This document shows, piece after piece, positions 9,031 through 16,850 of a stretch of 57,448 bases of DNA. Under the pieces are notes generated by a model, which saw only the letters and a program-made list of their open reading frames with translations, searched no databases and was not told the origin of the DNA. Made by a program: the position numbers and the translations under genes. The number at the start of each line of letters is the position of its first letter. The first letter of the stretch is position 1. Source of the DNA: Candidatus Gemmiger stercoravium (GTDB lineage: Bacteria; Bacillota; Clostridia; Oscillospirales; Ruminococcaceae); assembly GCA_019119835.1 (NCBI GenBank), contig DWWE01000007.1, forward strand, positions 1 to 57,448, in the 5' to 3' direction.

Positions 9031-9326
9031 CATGAAATGCAATGACGGGGACCAGTACCCGCCATGGCGCACGGCAGAGAGGCCCCGGTTTGGTGAAAGG
9101 GGCTGGTGCGGCGGGCGGCGAATACACCCCTAAGCAGCAGGCTGAACGCCCGTGGGGCCAGTAGGCTGTGCCGTGTGCGCACGTTACAGCGCTTGGGTAT
9201 CGGAGGTCACATCTGCCGCCCGTACCCGCGAAGGCCCGCCGCCGTGAGGCGCGGGTGAACAGAGGTGGTACCGCGTGTTTCTCGCCCTCTGCCAAATTTT
9301 ACATTTGGCAGGGGGCGTTTTGTTTT
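9031..9326 (+). promoter_or_regulatory. T-box leader (tyrosine-specific) controlling tyrS
   Basis: tRNA-sensing T-box riboswitch. Stem I carries the AGTA element (near 9054), the CAGAGAGG and TTTGGTGAAAG distal elements, and the specifier-loop sequence GAATACACC, whose codon TAC (9123-9125) reads tyrosine. The canonical T-box AGGTGGTACCGCG lies at 9263-9275. It is followed by a terminator hairpin with arms at 9283-9297 and 9303-9317 (one G-U pair) and a T-rich run to 9326. Uncharged tRNA-Tyr should stabilise the antiterminator and let transcription into tyrS. Confidence 0.95.
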
Positions 9327-9357
9327 GCCCCTTGCCGCCAACCAAGGAGGAACCCCT

Positions 9358-10578
9358 ATGCAGATCTACGAAGAACTGAAAGCCCGCGGCCTGATTGCGC
9401 AGGTGACGGATGAGGAGGAGATCCGGGAAGTCATCAACAGCGGCAAGGCCACCTTTTACATCGGCTTTGACTGCACGGCCGACAGCCTGACCGCCGGCCA
9501 CTTCATGGCCCTGACCCTGATGAAGCGGCTGCAGATGGCCGGCAACAAGCCCATCGCCCTGATCGGCGGCGGAACCACGCTGATCGGTGACCCGTCCGGC
9601 CGCACCGACATGCGCAAGATGCTGACCAAGGAAGACATCGCCCACAATGCCGAATGCTTCAAGCGCCAGATGGAGCGGTTCATCGAATTCGGCGAAGGCA
9701 AGGCCCAGATGCTCAACAACGCCGACTGGCTGCTGAACCTGAACTATGTGGAACTGCTGCGCGAGGTGGGCGCCTGTTTCAGCGTCAACAACATGCTGCG
9801 CGCCGAGTGCTACAAACAGCGGATGGAAAAGGGCCTGTCCTTCCTTGAATTCAACTACATGATCATGCAGAGCTACGACTTCTACTACATGTTCCAGCAC
9901 TACGGCTGCAACATGCAGTTCGGCGGCGACGATCAGTGGTCCAACATGCTGGGCGGCACTGAGCTGATCCGCCGCAAGCTCGGCAAGGACGCCTATGCCA
10001 TGACCATCACGCTGCTGACCGATTCCCAGGGCAAAAAGATGGGCAAGACCGCCGGCAACGCGGTCTGGCTGGACCCCAACAAGACCAGTCCCTTCGAATT
10101 CTATCAGTACTGGCGCAATGTGGATGACGCCGACGTGCTCAAGTGCATCCGGATGCTGACCTTCCTGCCGCTGGAGCAGATTGACGAGATGGATCACTGG
10201 CAGGGCGAACAGCTGAACCGGGCCAAGGAGATCCTGGCTTACGAGCTCACCAAGATGGTCCACGGCGCCGAGGAGGCTGAAAAGGCCCAGGCGACGGCCC
10301 GGGGGCTGTTCAGCGGCGCAGCCGATCAGGAGCACATGCCCTCCACCGTGCTGGATGCCGCGCTGGTGAAGGACGGCAAGGTCGGCCTGCTGGCTGCGAT
10401 GGTGGCCGCCAAGCTCTGCTCCTCCAACCGGGAGGCCCGCCAGCTGGTACAGCAGGGTGGCGTTCTGCTGGACGGCGAAAAGGTCACCGACCCCGCCACC
10501 GCGCTGAGCGTTGAGCAGCTGCAGCAGGGTGTGGTCATCAAAAAGGGCAAAAAGACCTACCACAAGGTAACGCTGTAA
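9358..10578 (+). CDS. tyrS: Tyrosyl-tRNA synthetase
   Basis: Class I aminoacyl-tRNA synthetase charging tRNA-Tyr. The 406-residue protein has YIGFDCTADSLTAGHF (HIGH-equivalent), GGGTTLIGDPSGR, the FGGDDQWSNMLGG tyrosine-binding motif, KMGKTAGNAVWL (KMSKS-equivalent) and a C-terminal S4-type domain (NREARQLVQQGGVLLDG). A longer in-frame reading from a GTG at 9265 lies inside the T-box terminator and is discarded. The ATG at 9358 has AAGGAGG 8 nt upstream. Expression is governed by the tyrosine T-box. Confidence 0.97.
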   Translation: MQIYEELKARGLIAQVTDEEEIREVINSGKATFYIGFDCTADSLTAGHFMALTLMKRLQMAGNKPIALIGGGTTLIGDPSGRTDMRKMLTKEDIAHNAECFKRQMERFIEFGEGKAQMLNNADWLLNLNYVELLREVGACFSVNNMLRAECYKQRMEKGLSFLEFNYMIMQSYDFYYMFQHYGCNMQFGGDDQWSNMLGGTELIRRKLGKDAYAMTITLLTDSQGKKMGKTAGNAVWLDPNKTSPFEFYQYWRNVDDADVLKCIRMLTFLPLEQIDEMDHWQGEQLNRAKEILAYELTKMVHGAEEAEKAQATARGLFSGAADQEHMPSTVLDAALVKDGKVGLLAAMVAAKLCSSNREARQLVQQGGVLLDGEKVTDPATALSVEQLQQGVVIKKGKKTYHKVTL

Positions 10579-10584
10579 AGAAAG

Positions 10585-10628
10585 CGGACCACATCACCCG
10601 GGCACTGCCCGGGTGGTGTGGTCCGTTT
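10585..10628 (+). terminator. Rho-independent terminator after tyrS
   Basis: A 19-bp stem (10585-10603 with 10607-10625, one G-U pair) closes on a 3-nt loop and is followed by TTT. It sits 6 nt after the tyrS stop and ends the tyrS transcript. Confidence 0.85.
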
Positions 10629-10659
10629 GCGGTCAACGAACAAAACGGAGGAACAAACC

Positions 10660-11067
10660 ATGGCCACTTTGGAGGATACCCTGCATTTTTTTGACGCCAT
10701 GCCGGGGGCTTTGCCCTGGTATGAGCAGCTGCTGGCGCGGGCCAGGGCCGAACTGGGGCCCTTTGATGTGCGGGTGCAGAAAACACAGATTACCTGGGTG
10801 AACCCCCATGTTTTTGCCTGCGTATCCTTTGCCAAGGTGCGCAAGGCAAAAGACCGCCCCAAAACCTATATGGTGGTCACCTTCGGGCTGGAACACCGGG
10901 CCGAGTCCCCGCGCATCGACATCGCCACCGAACCCTACCCCAACCGATGGACCCATCATCTGCTGCTGTCCGGGCCGGAGGAGATCGACGCCGAGCTGAT
11001 GGGCTGGCTGCGGGAAGCCTATCTTTTTTCGGCCGAAAAGGGCGGGCGCCGCAGGAAGGGGAGATGA
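10660..11067 (+). CDS. DUF5655 domain protein
   Basis: 135-residue cytoplasmic protein matching the DUF5655 pattern: TLEDTLHFFDAMPGALPWYE, DVRVQKTQITW, FACVSFAKVR, then the characteristic PYPNRWTHHLLL and a C-terminal DAELMGWLREAYLFS. The family has no established function; members occur as stand-alone domains or attached to DUF4287. The start at 10660 has GGAGGAAC upstream; an in-frame ATG at 10618 lies in the tyrS terminator. It stands alone between the tyrS terminator and the radA promoter. No promoter of its own was identified with confidence. Confidence 0.72.
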   Translation: MATLEDTLHFFDAMPGALPWYEQLLARARAELGPFDVRVQKTQITWVNPHVFACVSFAKVRKAKDRPKTYMVVTFGLEHRAESPRIDIATEPYPNRWTHHLLLSGPEEIDAELMGWLREAYLFSAEKGGRRRKGR

Positions 11068-11148
11068 CGGCCCGTTCTTCGGCCGGTGCGGCCTCTACCG
11101 GGGCTGACGGGAAGGAGCCGGCTGCCGGCGGGCGGGTCAGAATTCCCC

Positions 11149-11177
11149 TTGCCCGGGCGCCGCTTTTGGGCTATAAT
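11149..11177 (+). promoter_or_regulatory. Probable promoter of the radA operon
   Basis: TTGCCC at 11149-11154 and a perfect TATAAT at 11172-11177 with 17 bp between. It predicts a transcript starting near 11184 and an untranslated leader of about 185 nt ahead of radA. Confidence 0.75.
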
Positions 11178-11183
11178 AGGTAA

Positions 11184-11368
11184 AGTGTATCTGACAGATC
11201 CCCGGCACTGTCCGGCTCTGCTAAAAAGCAGCGTCTGCAGCGCTGCTCAGCCTGGGAATACCAAAGGATTCCTGCGGTTTCGCGCCGTGAATTCGCTGTT
11301 TTTTGGCGATTTTCCGGCACTTTTGATTTGTCCGATACATCCTGGGACTGAAAACAGGGGGAGAGGGC
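11184..11368 (+). other. Long 5' leader of radA, function unknown
   Basis: No gene is visible between 11068 and 11368. Downstream of the probable promoter, two small hairpins can be drawn: GCAGCG/CGCTGC at 11228-11233 and 11241-11246, and GGAAT/ATTCC at 11255-11259 and 11268-11272. No known riboswitch motif was recognised. Confidence 0.35.
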
Positions 11369-12769
11369 ATGGCGAAAGATAAACTGAAAACCGTCTATGT
11401 GTGCACCCAATGCGGGGAGACCAGCCCCCGGTGGCTGGGGCGCTGCCCTTCCTGCGGGGCCTGGAACACCATGGTGGAGGATGTGGTCGCGGAGCCGGCC
11501 AAGACATCCGCCAAAGCGGCGGGACAAAGCCGCACCCCGGGGCAGACCAGCCTCAAGCCGCTGAAACTAAACCTGGTCAGCACGACCGAAGAAAAAAGCC
11601 GGATCGTCACCGGCATCGGGGAGCTGGACCGGGTCCTGGGTGGCGGCATCGTGCTGGGCAGCGTGACCCTGATCGGCGGTGAGCCGGGCATCGGAAAATC
11701 GACGATCCTGCTGCAGCTTTGCGGCGAGGTCAGCCGTTCGCTGGATGTGCTGTATGTCACCGGGGAGGAATCGGTGCGGCAGATCAAGCTGCGGGCTGTC
11801 CGGCTGAACGTCCCGCAGGAGAACATCTCCCTGGTGGCCGAAAGTGATGTGGACGAGATCTGCGGCCTGATCGAAGCGACCAAGCCCGGTCTGGTGGTCA
11901 TTGATTCCATCCAGACCATGCGCTGTGCGGACATTGCCTCCTCGTCTGGCACAGTGTCCCAGGTCAAGGAAAGCACCGCCCGTTTTTTGAATGTGGCCAA
12001 AACCTACGAGATCCCCACCTTCATTGTGGGCCACGTCAACAAGGACGGCGCCATCGCCGGCCCCAAGGTCATGGAACACATCGTGGACACGGTGCTGTAT
12101 TTCGAAGGGGATAAGACCCTGCCGTACCGGGTGCTGCGGGCGGTCAAGAACCGATACGGTTCCACCAACGAGATCGGTATGTTCGATATGACCGGCCGCG
12201 GGCTGGAACAGATCGAAAACCCTTCCCAGGTCATGCTGGAAGGCCGGCCGCTGGGGATCAGCGGCACCTGCGTGGCCTGCGTGATGGAGGGCACACGCCC
12301 GGTCCTGAGCGAACTGCAGGCGCTGGTCACCAAGACATCCTTCCCCAGCCCGCGGCGCACGGCCAGCGGGTTTGACTACAACCGCATGTATCTGCTGCTG
12401 GCTGTGCTGGAAAAGCGGACGGGACACTTTTTCGGCAACCAGGATGTCTACCTCAATGTGGTCGGCGGTCTCCGCCTGGAAGATACCGCCTGCGACCTGC
12501 CCGCCTGCCTGGCGATGGCGTCCAGTCTGCTGGATCTGCCGATCCCCGAAAAGACGCTTGCCATCGGGGAGGTGGGCCTGGGCGGGGAGATCCGCAGCGT
12601 GCCGCACCTGGAGACCCGCCTGCGGGAAGCCCAGCGCGTCGGGTTTGATACCGCCATTGTGCCCAAACACAACCTGCGGCTGATTGACCCCGGCCAATAC
12701 CCGGGGCTTCACCTGGTCGGCGTGGCGTATCTGCGCCAGGCCGTCAACGCCATCAAACTGAAAGATTAG
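11369..12769 (+). CDS. radA: DNA repair protein RadA/Sms
   Basis: Branch-migration helicase-like ATPase acting in recombination and transformation. The 466-residue protein has the N-terminal zinc finger (Cys12, 15, 26, 29: CTQCGETSPRWLGRCPSCG), Walker A GEPGIGKST (residues 104-112), Walker B LVVIDSIQTM, the RadA-specific KNRYGSTNEIG and a C-terminal Lon-protease-like domain with GGLRLEDTACDLP and GEVGLGGEIRSV. GGGGGAGAGG precedes the ATG. It probably heads an operon with the SseB-like and DUF7916 genes. Confidence 0.97.
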   Translation: MAKDKLKTVYVCTQCGETSPRWLGRCPSCGAWNTMVEDVVAEPAKTSAKAAGQSRTPGQTSLKPLKLNLVSTTEEKSRIVTGIGELDRVLGGGIVLGSVTLIGGEPGIGKSTILLQLCGEVSRSLDVLYVTGEESVRQIKLRAVRLNVPQENISLVAESDVDEICGLIEATKPGLVVIDSIQTMRCADIASSSGTVSQVKESTARFLNVAKTYEIPTFIVGHVNKDGAIAGPKVMEHIVDTVLYFEGDKTLPYRVLRAVKNRYGSTNEIGMFDMTGRGLEQIENPSQVMLEGRPLGISGTCVACVMEGTRPVLSELQALVTKTSFPSPRRTASGFDYNRMYLLLAVLEKRTGHFFGNQDVYLNVVGGLRLEDTACDLPACLAMASSLLDLPIPEKTLAIGEVGLGGEIRSVPHLETRLREAQRVGFDTAIVPKHNLRLIDPGQYPGLHLVGVAYLRQAVNAIKLKD

Positions 12770-12830
12770 CCGGCCGGCACCCGCAGACAGACCCGATCAA
12801 GCCCGTTTAAGAGAAAAGGAGCCAGAAACC

Positions 12831-13745
12831 ATGAGCCAAACCAAAAAGCAGCCCGGCAACGGCGCCAAGCCGGCGGCAGGCACCCCCATTCTGAACCCCA
12901 TAACCAAGCAGCCGGTGTCCAACCCGGCGCTGGATAAGGCCGGCAAGGCCCTGCGGGAAAACAACAACCCCCAGAACCTTAACCTTGTGATCAACGAGGT
13001 CACCCGTTCCTTTTTCCTGATCCCGGCAACGGTCAACTGGAACGGCAGCGCCCCCAAACCGGACCAGAACGGGCGGGTCGTTTTGCCTAAGGACACCAAA
13101 ATCACCTTTTCGGTGATCAAGTCGGACAGCGGCAAGGCGTACTTCCCGGCGTTCTCCTGCGAGGCAGAGCTGCGCAAGGGGAAGTTCCCCCATGCCAACC
13201 AGGTCATGCTGCTGCGTTTTGACGACTATGCGCGAATGCTGCAGCAGAATGAGCAGATCAGCGGTTTCGTGGTGGACCCTTTCGGAAACAATCTTCGGTT
13301 TGAATCGCCGATGGTGGCCTCCATCAAGCAGCAGCACGACGCCGCGGTGGCCCGCGCCAAGGCCGGGCTGCGCCCGACCCAGGTCAAGGCAGGGGACAAG
13401 GTCACCCTTGTCGAACCCAGCCTGTACCCGGACAAGCTGCTGGACCCGCTTTGCGAAACGCTGGCCGGTATTGACACGGTGGCCGCCGCCTACCTGCAGG
13501 TTATGCTGGTGAACGATACGACGCGGTATTACCTGGTCGTGCTGGATGCGCCGCGCAATGACCAGATGCTGCTGGCGGTGGCCAAAGCGGCCCACGCCTA
13601 CCTGACCGATCCGGAACGAAAAATGGAAATCAACTTTACAACGTCGGATTCCGTACTGGGCCGGCAGGGAATGCGGGACAGCGAACCCTTCTACATCCGC
13701 GGGAAAGGCCGTGTGGACAACCTGGATGAGGAGGAAGACGAATGA
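12831..13745 (+). CDS. SseB-like protein (enhanced serine sensitivity family)
   Basis: 304-residue soluble protein with an SseB N-terminal-type domain (about residues 20-160: NPALDKAGKAL, VNEVTRSFFLIPA-like stretch, FPAFSCEAEL, MLLRFDDYARML, GFVVDPFGNNL) and an SseB C-terminal-type domain (about 185-290: KVTLVEPSLYPDKLLDPL, YYLVVLDAPRN). The role is unknown; in E. coli sseB overexpression alters serine sensitivity. A proline/glycine-rich N-terminus and an acidic tail flank the domains. It has an AAAAGGAG site and overlaps the next gene by 4 nt, so they are co-translated. Confidence 0.75.
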   Translation: MSQTKKQPGNGAKPAAGTPILNPITKQPVSNPALDKAGKALRENNNPQNLNLVINEVTRSFFLIPATVNWNGSAPKPDQNGRVVLPKDTKITFSVIKSDSGKAYFPAFSCEAELRKGKFPHANQVMLLRFDDYARMLQQNEQISGFVVDPFGNNLRFESPMVASIKQQHDAAVARAKAGLRPTQVKAGDKVTLVEPSLYPDKLLDPLCETLAGIDTVAAAYLQVMLVNDTTRYYLVVLDAPRNDQMLLAVAKAAHAYLTDPERKMEINFTTSDSVLGRQGMRDSEPFYIRGKGRVDNLDEEEDE

Positions 13746-14668
13746 CCCGCCGCCTGCTTGACTGCACCGCCAGTGAGCTGCGCACCTTTCAGAAGGACCA
13801 GCTGCTGGAATCCATCGCCGGGTGCGAAGGCCGCGTGATGATGTGCGAGACCATCGGCATCACCCCGCCGCTGCTGGGCGATGTGACCAACGCTGAATAT
13901 GCGGCGGCGCTGGGGGCGGATATCCTGCTGCTGAACATGTTCGACGTGCAGAACCCGCGCCTGGAGGCCCTGCCTGAATCTTCGCCCCGGGAGACGATCC
14001 GCACCCTGAAACGCCTGACTGGCCGTGTGATCGGGATTAACCTGGAACCGGTCGATCCCCGGATCGCCGCCGGCAACGCGGGAACCTTGTGGGAGATGAC
14101 GCCCGGCCGGCTGGCCACGGCGGACAACGCCCGTCTGGCGGCCGATATGGGGGTGGACCTGATTCTGCTGACCGGCAACCCCGGAAACGGCGTTGCCAAC
14201 GAAGCGATCCTTGCCACCCTCAGCCAGCTCAAGGCGGCGGTGGGCGACCGGGTGATTTTGGCGGCCGGAAAGATGCACGCAGCCGGCCTGCCGGGTCAGG
14301 GCGGCGCAAACATCATGACGACCGAGGATGCGCAGGCATTTATGGAGGCTGGCGCCGATATTGTGCTTGTCCCGGCGCCCGGCACCGTTCCCGGCATTAC
14401 GGTCGAAATGGTTCACCGGCTGGGGGCGGTCATCCACCAGCACGGCCGGCTGATGCTGACCGCCATCGGTACCTCTCAGGAAGGGGCAGACCCTTCGACC
14501 ATCCGGCAGATCGCACTCTGGTGCAAGATGGCCGGGGCGGACCTGCACCACATCGGGGATACCGGTGTGCCGGGCATGGCCTTGCCGCAGAACATCCTGG
14601 CGTATTCCATTGCGATCCGCGGCGAGCGCCATACCTACCGCCGCATGGCAACGTCCATCAATCGCTGA
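13742..14668 (+). CDS. DUF7916 family TIM-barrel protein (PEP mutase-like), function unknown
   Basis: 308 residues, sometimes labelled haloacid dehalogenase-like in genomes but showing no HAD motifs. The sequence reads as a phosphate-binding TIM barrel: repeated strand/loop units such as GADILLLNMFDVQNP, GRVIGINLEPVDP, GVDLILLTGNPGNGV, RVILAAGKMHAAG, GADIVLVPAPGTVPG and GADLHHIGDTGVPGM. No catalytic assignment can be made. The start overlaps the SseB-like stop (ATGA), and a strong hairpin follows 26 nt after its own stop. Confidence 0.65.
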   Translation: MTRRLLDCTASELRTFQKDQLLESIAGCEGRVMMCETIGITPPLLGDVTNAEYAAALGADILLLNMFDVQNPRLEALPESSPRETIRTLKRLTGRVIGINLEPVDPRIAAGNAGTLWEMTPGRLATADNARLAADMGVDLILLTGNPGNGVANEAILATLSQLKAAVGDRVILAAGKMHAAGLPGQGGANIMTTEDAQAFMEAGADIVLVPAPGTVPGITVEMVHRLGAVIHQHGRLMLTAIGTSQEGADPSTIRQIALWCKMAGADLHHIGDTGVPGMALPQNILAYSIAIRGERHTYRRMATSINR

Positions 14669-14694
14669 CGACCGCCATTCTAGCTTAAAATGCA

Positions 14695-14743
14695 AAAGAC
14701 CTCCTGAGTAAGTCGGAATGAACCTGACTCTCGGGAGGTCTTT
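14695..14743 (+). terminator. Terminator hairpin after DUF7916
   Basis: A 14-bp stem (14695-14708 with 14730-14743, one G-U pair). On the plus strand it ends in TCTTTG; on the minus strand the following sequence is T-rich as well, so it may work in both directions. Confidence 0.7.
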
Positions 14744-14830
14744 GTCGCAGCTGCATCCGGATCTGTAACTATGTACGCACCGTATCCGTATCCAATCCCG
14801 GCCGCACATGGCCCGGATGGAGTGCCCGGC

Positions 14831-14859
14831 TTGACAGGGGATGGCGTATATGGTATGCT
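14831..14859 (+). promoter_or_regulatory. Promoter of the xerC-like leader region
   Basis: TTGACA at 14831-14836 and TATGCT at 14854-14859 with 17 bp between. Predicted start near 14866, giving an untranslated stretch of about 290 nt before the recombinase gene. Confidence 0.75.
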
Positions 14860-14865
14860 GATTGC

Positions 14866-15158
14866 GTTACCTGCAATTTCGCTAAATTGAAGTTTAGCGA
14901 AATACAGGGGAGTGCGAAGCGGGGGATTTCTGCTAAATGCCGTGTACGCCGCGATCTTAGCCGCCACACTGTACGGGCTGTAGCCGTAAGGGTTTGATTC
15001 GCAGGTACCTGGCAGATGCAGGTTCAGATTCGGAATCGGCTTTGTCTGCCAATGCGCACCACGAACAGTCATTGTGCGCAGATACCAATAGTGCCCGGTA
15101 ATGCGTCGTGCATCTCGTGCATCGCCAAAGCACACCACCTGATGAAAGGAGCCGTTTG
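14866..15158 (+). other. Structured non-coding leader or small RNA ahead of the recombinase
   Basis: No credible gene lies between 14669 and 15158. The stretch after the promoter contains a perfect 11-bp inverted repeat (ATTTCGCTAAA at 14876-14886, TTTAGCGAAAT at 14893-14903), a 7-bp dyad TGCGCAC/GTGCGCA (15053-15059, 15074-15080) and further short pairings. A 152-codon open frame covers the region on the opposite strand, but it has no ribosome site and runs through the terminator hairpin. The region could be a regulatory leader, an independent RNA, or a copy of a dispersed repeat. Confidence 0.45.
14876..14903. repeat. Perfect 11-bp inverted repeat, operator-like
   Basis: ATTTCGCTAAA and TTTAGCGAAAT separated by 6 nt, placed about 10-38 nt after the predicted transcription start. 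The position suits a repressor operator or a leader hairpin. Confidence 0.6.
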
Positions 15159-16250
15159 ATGAGCAGTTACATTGATGTGGCGCACCCTGACCGCCATGCG
15201 CCTTACCTGGACATTCCGGACACGGTGGTTGATTATCTGCATTATCTGGATTTTGTCCGCCAGAGCTCGCCCCGGACGATCAATGGATACTATCTGGATC
15301 TGCGCGGCTTTTTCCGGTATATGATGACGGTCTGGGATCTGGCAGATGAACAGACGCCGCCGGTCAGGATCGACCTGACGCAGATCGATCTGGAGCAGAT
15401 CAGAAAGATCAAAAAGAGCGACATCATCAACTACCTGGACTACGCCCGTTCCCATGACAACGGACCGCGGGCGCGGGCAAGAAAATTATCGTCTCTGCGC
15501 GGATATTTCGGATACCTGTGCAATCAGGTCTATCTGTTGCAGGAGGACCCGACCGCCAATCTCAGCACAGGCACCCCGAAGAAATCACTGCCGAAATATC
15601 TGACCGAGTCGGAATGTCTTCGCTTGTTAAATAATATACAAAGTGACTTTTATGAGCGGGACTACTGTATGATCACCCTGTTCTTGAACTGCGGGATGCG
15701 GCTGGCGGAGCTTGTCACGATGAATCTGGGGGATTTCCGCGACAACACCATCCGGATCACCGGCAAAGGCAACAAGGAACGGCTGGTTTATCTCAACCAG
15801 GCTTGTCTGGACGCACTGGGCCACTATCTTCCGGCACGGTCCGCGCTGCCCAACTTAAAGGATCGGGAGGCGCTGTTCGTCTCCAAGCGGACCGGCAACC
15901 GGCTGACGGCGCGGCGGGTTCAGCAGATCGTGGAGCGGTGTCTGCAGAACGCCGGGTTATCCGGCCGCGGGTATTCACCGCACAAACTGCGGCACACGGC
16001 GGCCACGCTTTTGTATCAAAACGGCGTGGACATGCTGGCACTGAAGGAGATTCTGGGACATGAGAACGTGTCCACCACCCAGATCTACACCCACATCAAC
16101 CAGCGTCAACTGCAGGAGGCGGTGGAGGCCTCTCCCCTTTCCCGGCAGAAATACCATCCGCCCCGGTCGCAGCAGGACGATTTACAGCAGGACACCGGCG
16201 AAGATGACAGCCAGGGCGGCGCCCAGGGCGCTGAGCAGGGCGGCCAGTAA
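15159..16250 (+). CDS. XerC/XerD-type tyrosine recombinase
   Basis: 363-residue tyrosine recombinase. An N-terminal core-binding domain (YLHYLDFVRQSSPRTINGYY, KLSSLRGYFGYL) precedes a catalytic domain with Arg in CGMRLAEL, Lys in GKGNKERLVY, HKLRHTAATLLY, LGHENVSTTQIYTHI (His and nucleophilic Tyr). These enzymes resolve chromosome dimers or act on mobile DNA; the lack of nearby mobile genes favours a Xer-like role, though a dedicated local target cannot be excluded. The ATG at 15159 follows AAAGGAG and is preferred to one 51 nt upstream. The last ~40 residues are a Gln/Asp/Gly-rich tail that runs antisense into the SpoIIM-like gene for 69 nt. Confidence 0.85.
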   Translation: MSSYIDVAHPDRHAPYLDIPDTVVDYLHYLDFVRQSSPRTINGYYLDLRGFFRYMMTVWDLADEQTPPVRIDLTQIDLEQIRKIKKSDIINYLDYARSHDNGPRARARKLSSLRGYFGYLCNQVYLLQEDPTANLSTGTPKKSLPKYLTESECLRLLNNIQSDFYERDYCMITLFLNCGMRLAELVTMNLGDFRDNTIRITGKGNKERLVYLNQACLDALGHYLPARSALPNLKDREALFVSKRTGNRLTARRVQQIVERCLQNAGLSGRGYSPHKLRHTAATLLYQNGVDMLALKEILGHENVSTTQIYTHINQRQLQEAVEASPLSRQKYHPPRSQQDDLQQDTGEDDSQGGAQGAEQGGQ

Positions 16251-16850
16251 AAGGGCCAGTCCATAATCGAGAAGGAGTTTTCCCACCGGCATTGTGCGCC
16301 GCAGACGGGAACCGCCCTGCAGGCAGCGGCCCAGGTCCTCTGCCATCGTCTTGGCCCGCAGGGCGAACCAGAGCAGCACGAACAGCAGGAACAAATCCGG
16401 CAGGCTGTTGATGAGCCAATGCACGACCAGGCCCCTGGCGCCGCCCTGCAGGTAGACGCTGGCGGCGCCAAGGCCGCAGAACGCTCCCTTGGCCAGAAAA
16501 AATACCGGCAGCAGCCCGACCCCCAAGGCGCTGAAGCCCATCAGCAGCACCGTCGTCAACTGCAAAAAGGAACCGCTGAACAGACTGCCGAAAACACCGC
16601 CATACGCAAGATACTGGGAACTGTCCATGTAAAAGAGGGCCAGCGAACGGCCGAATTCCGGTTCCTGCGTGCGCCCGGCCCACAGTCCACCCAGGTAGCC
16701 GGCGAGAAAGACCGACCCAAGCAGGAAGTGCCAGAAAATCCGGCGCTGTTCCCGCTCAGCCTCGCCGGGCACGGCGGGCCGGGACGGCGTGCGGTCCTTC
16801 TGAGGCAAACGCCATGAAAATGGAAATATCGTTGCTTTTGTTGTACGCAT
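16182..16850 (-). CDS. SpoIIM-like (stage II sporulation protein M family) membrane protein
   Basis: 222-residue membrane protein with several hydrophobic segments (for example FLLGSVFLAGYLGGLWAG, LTTVLLMGFSALGVGLLPV, FLLFVLLWFAL and a hydrophobic C-terminus). The central GFSALGVGLLPVFFLAKG and glycine-rich loops resemble SpoIIM, a component of the engulfment machinery in endospore formers; the assignment is by pattern and is not certain. GGAGGGACTG lies upstream of the ATG at 16850, whose bases overlap the stop of the TIGR04086 gene. The 3' end overlaps the convergent recombinase gene by 69 nt. Confidence 0.62.
   Translation of the reverse strand: MRTTKATIFPFSWRLPQKDRTPSRPAVPGEAEREQRRIFWHFLLGSVFLAGYLGGLWAGRTQEPEFGRSLALFYMDSSQYLAYGGVFGSLFSGSFLQLTTVLLMGFSALGVGLLPVFFLAKGAFCGLGAASVYLQGGARGLVVHWLINSLPDLFLLFVLLWFALRAKTMAEDLGRCLQGGSRLRRTMPVGKLLLDYGLALLLAALLSALGAALAVIFAGVLL

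Noticed and set aside
14680-15138. 152-codon open frame on the minus strand across the region before the recombinase
   Set aside because: No ribosome site, it reads through a terminator hairpin, contains the plus-strand promoter and has no family features; treated as a shadow of non-coding DNA.
15159-16250. Integrase of a phage or integrative element
   Set aside because: No excisionase, relaxase, phage genes, tRNA target or flanking repeats are visible; a Xer-like chromosomal role is simpler.
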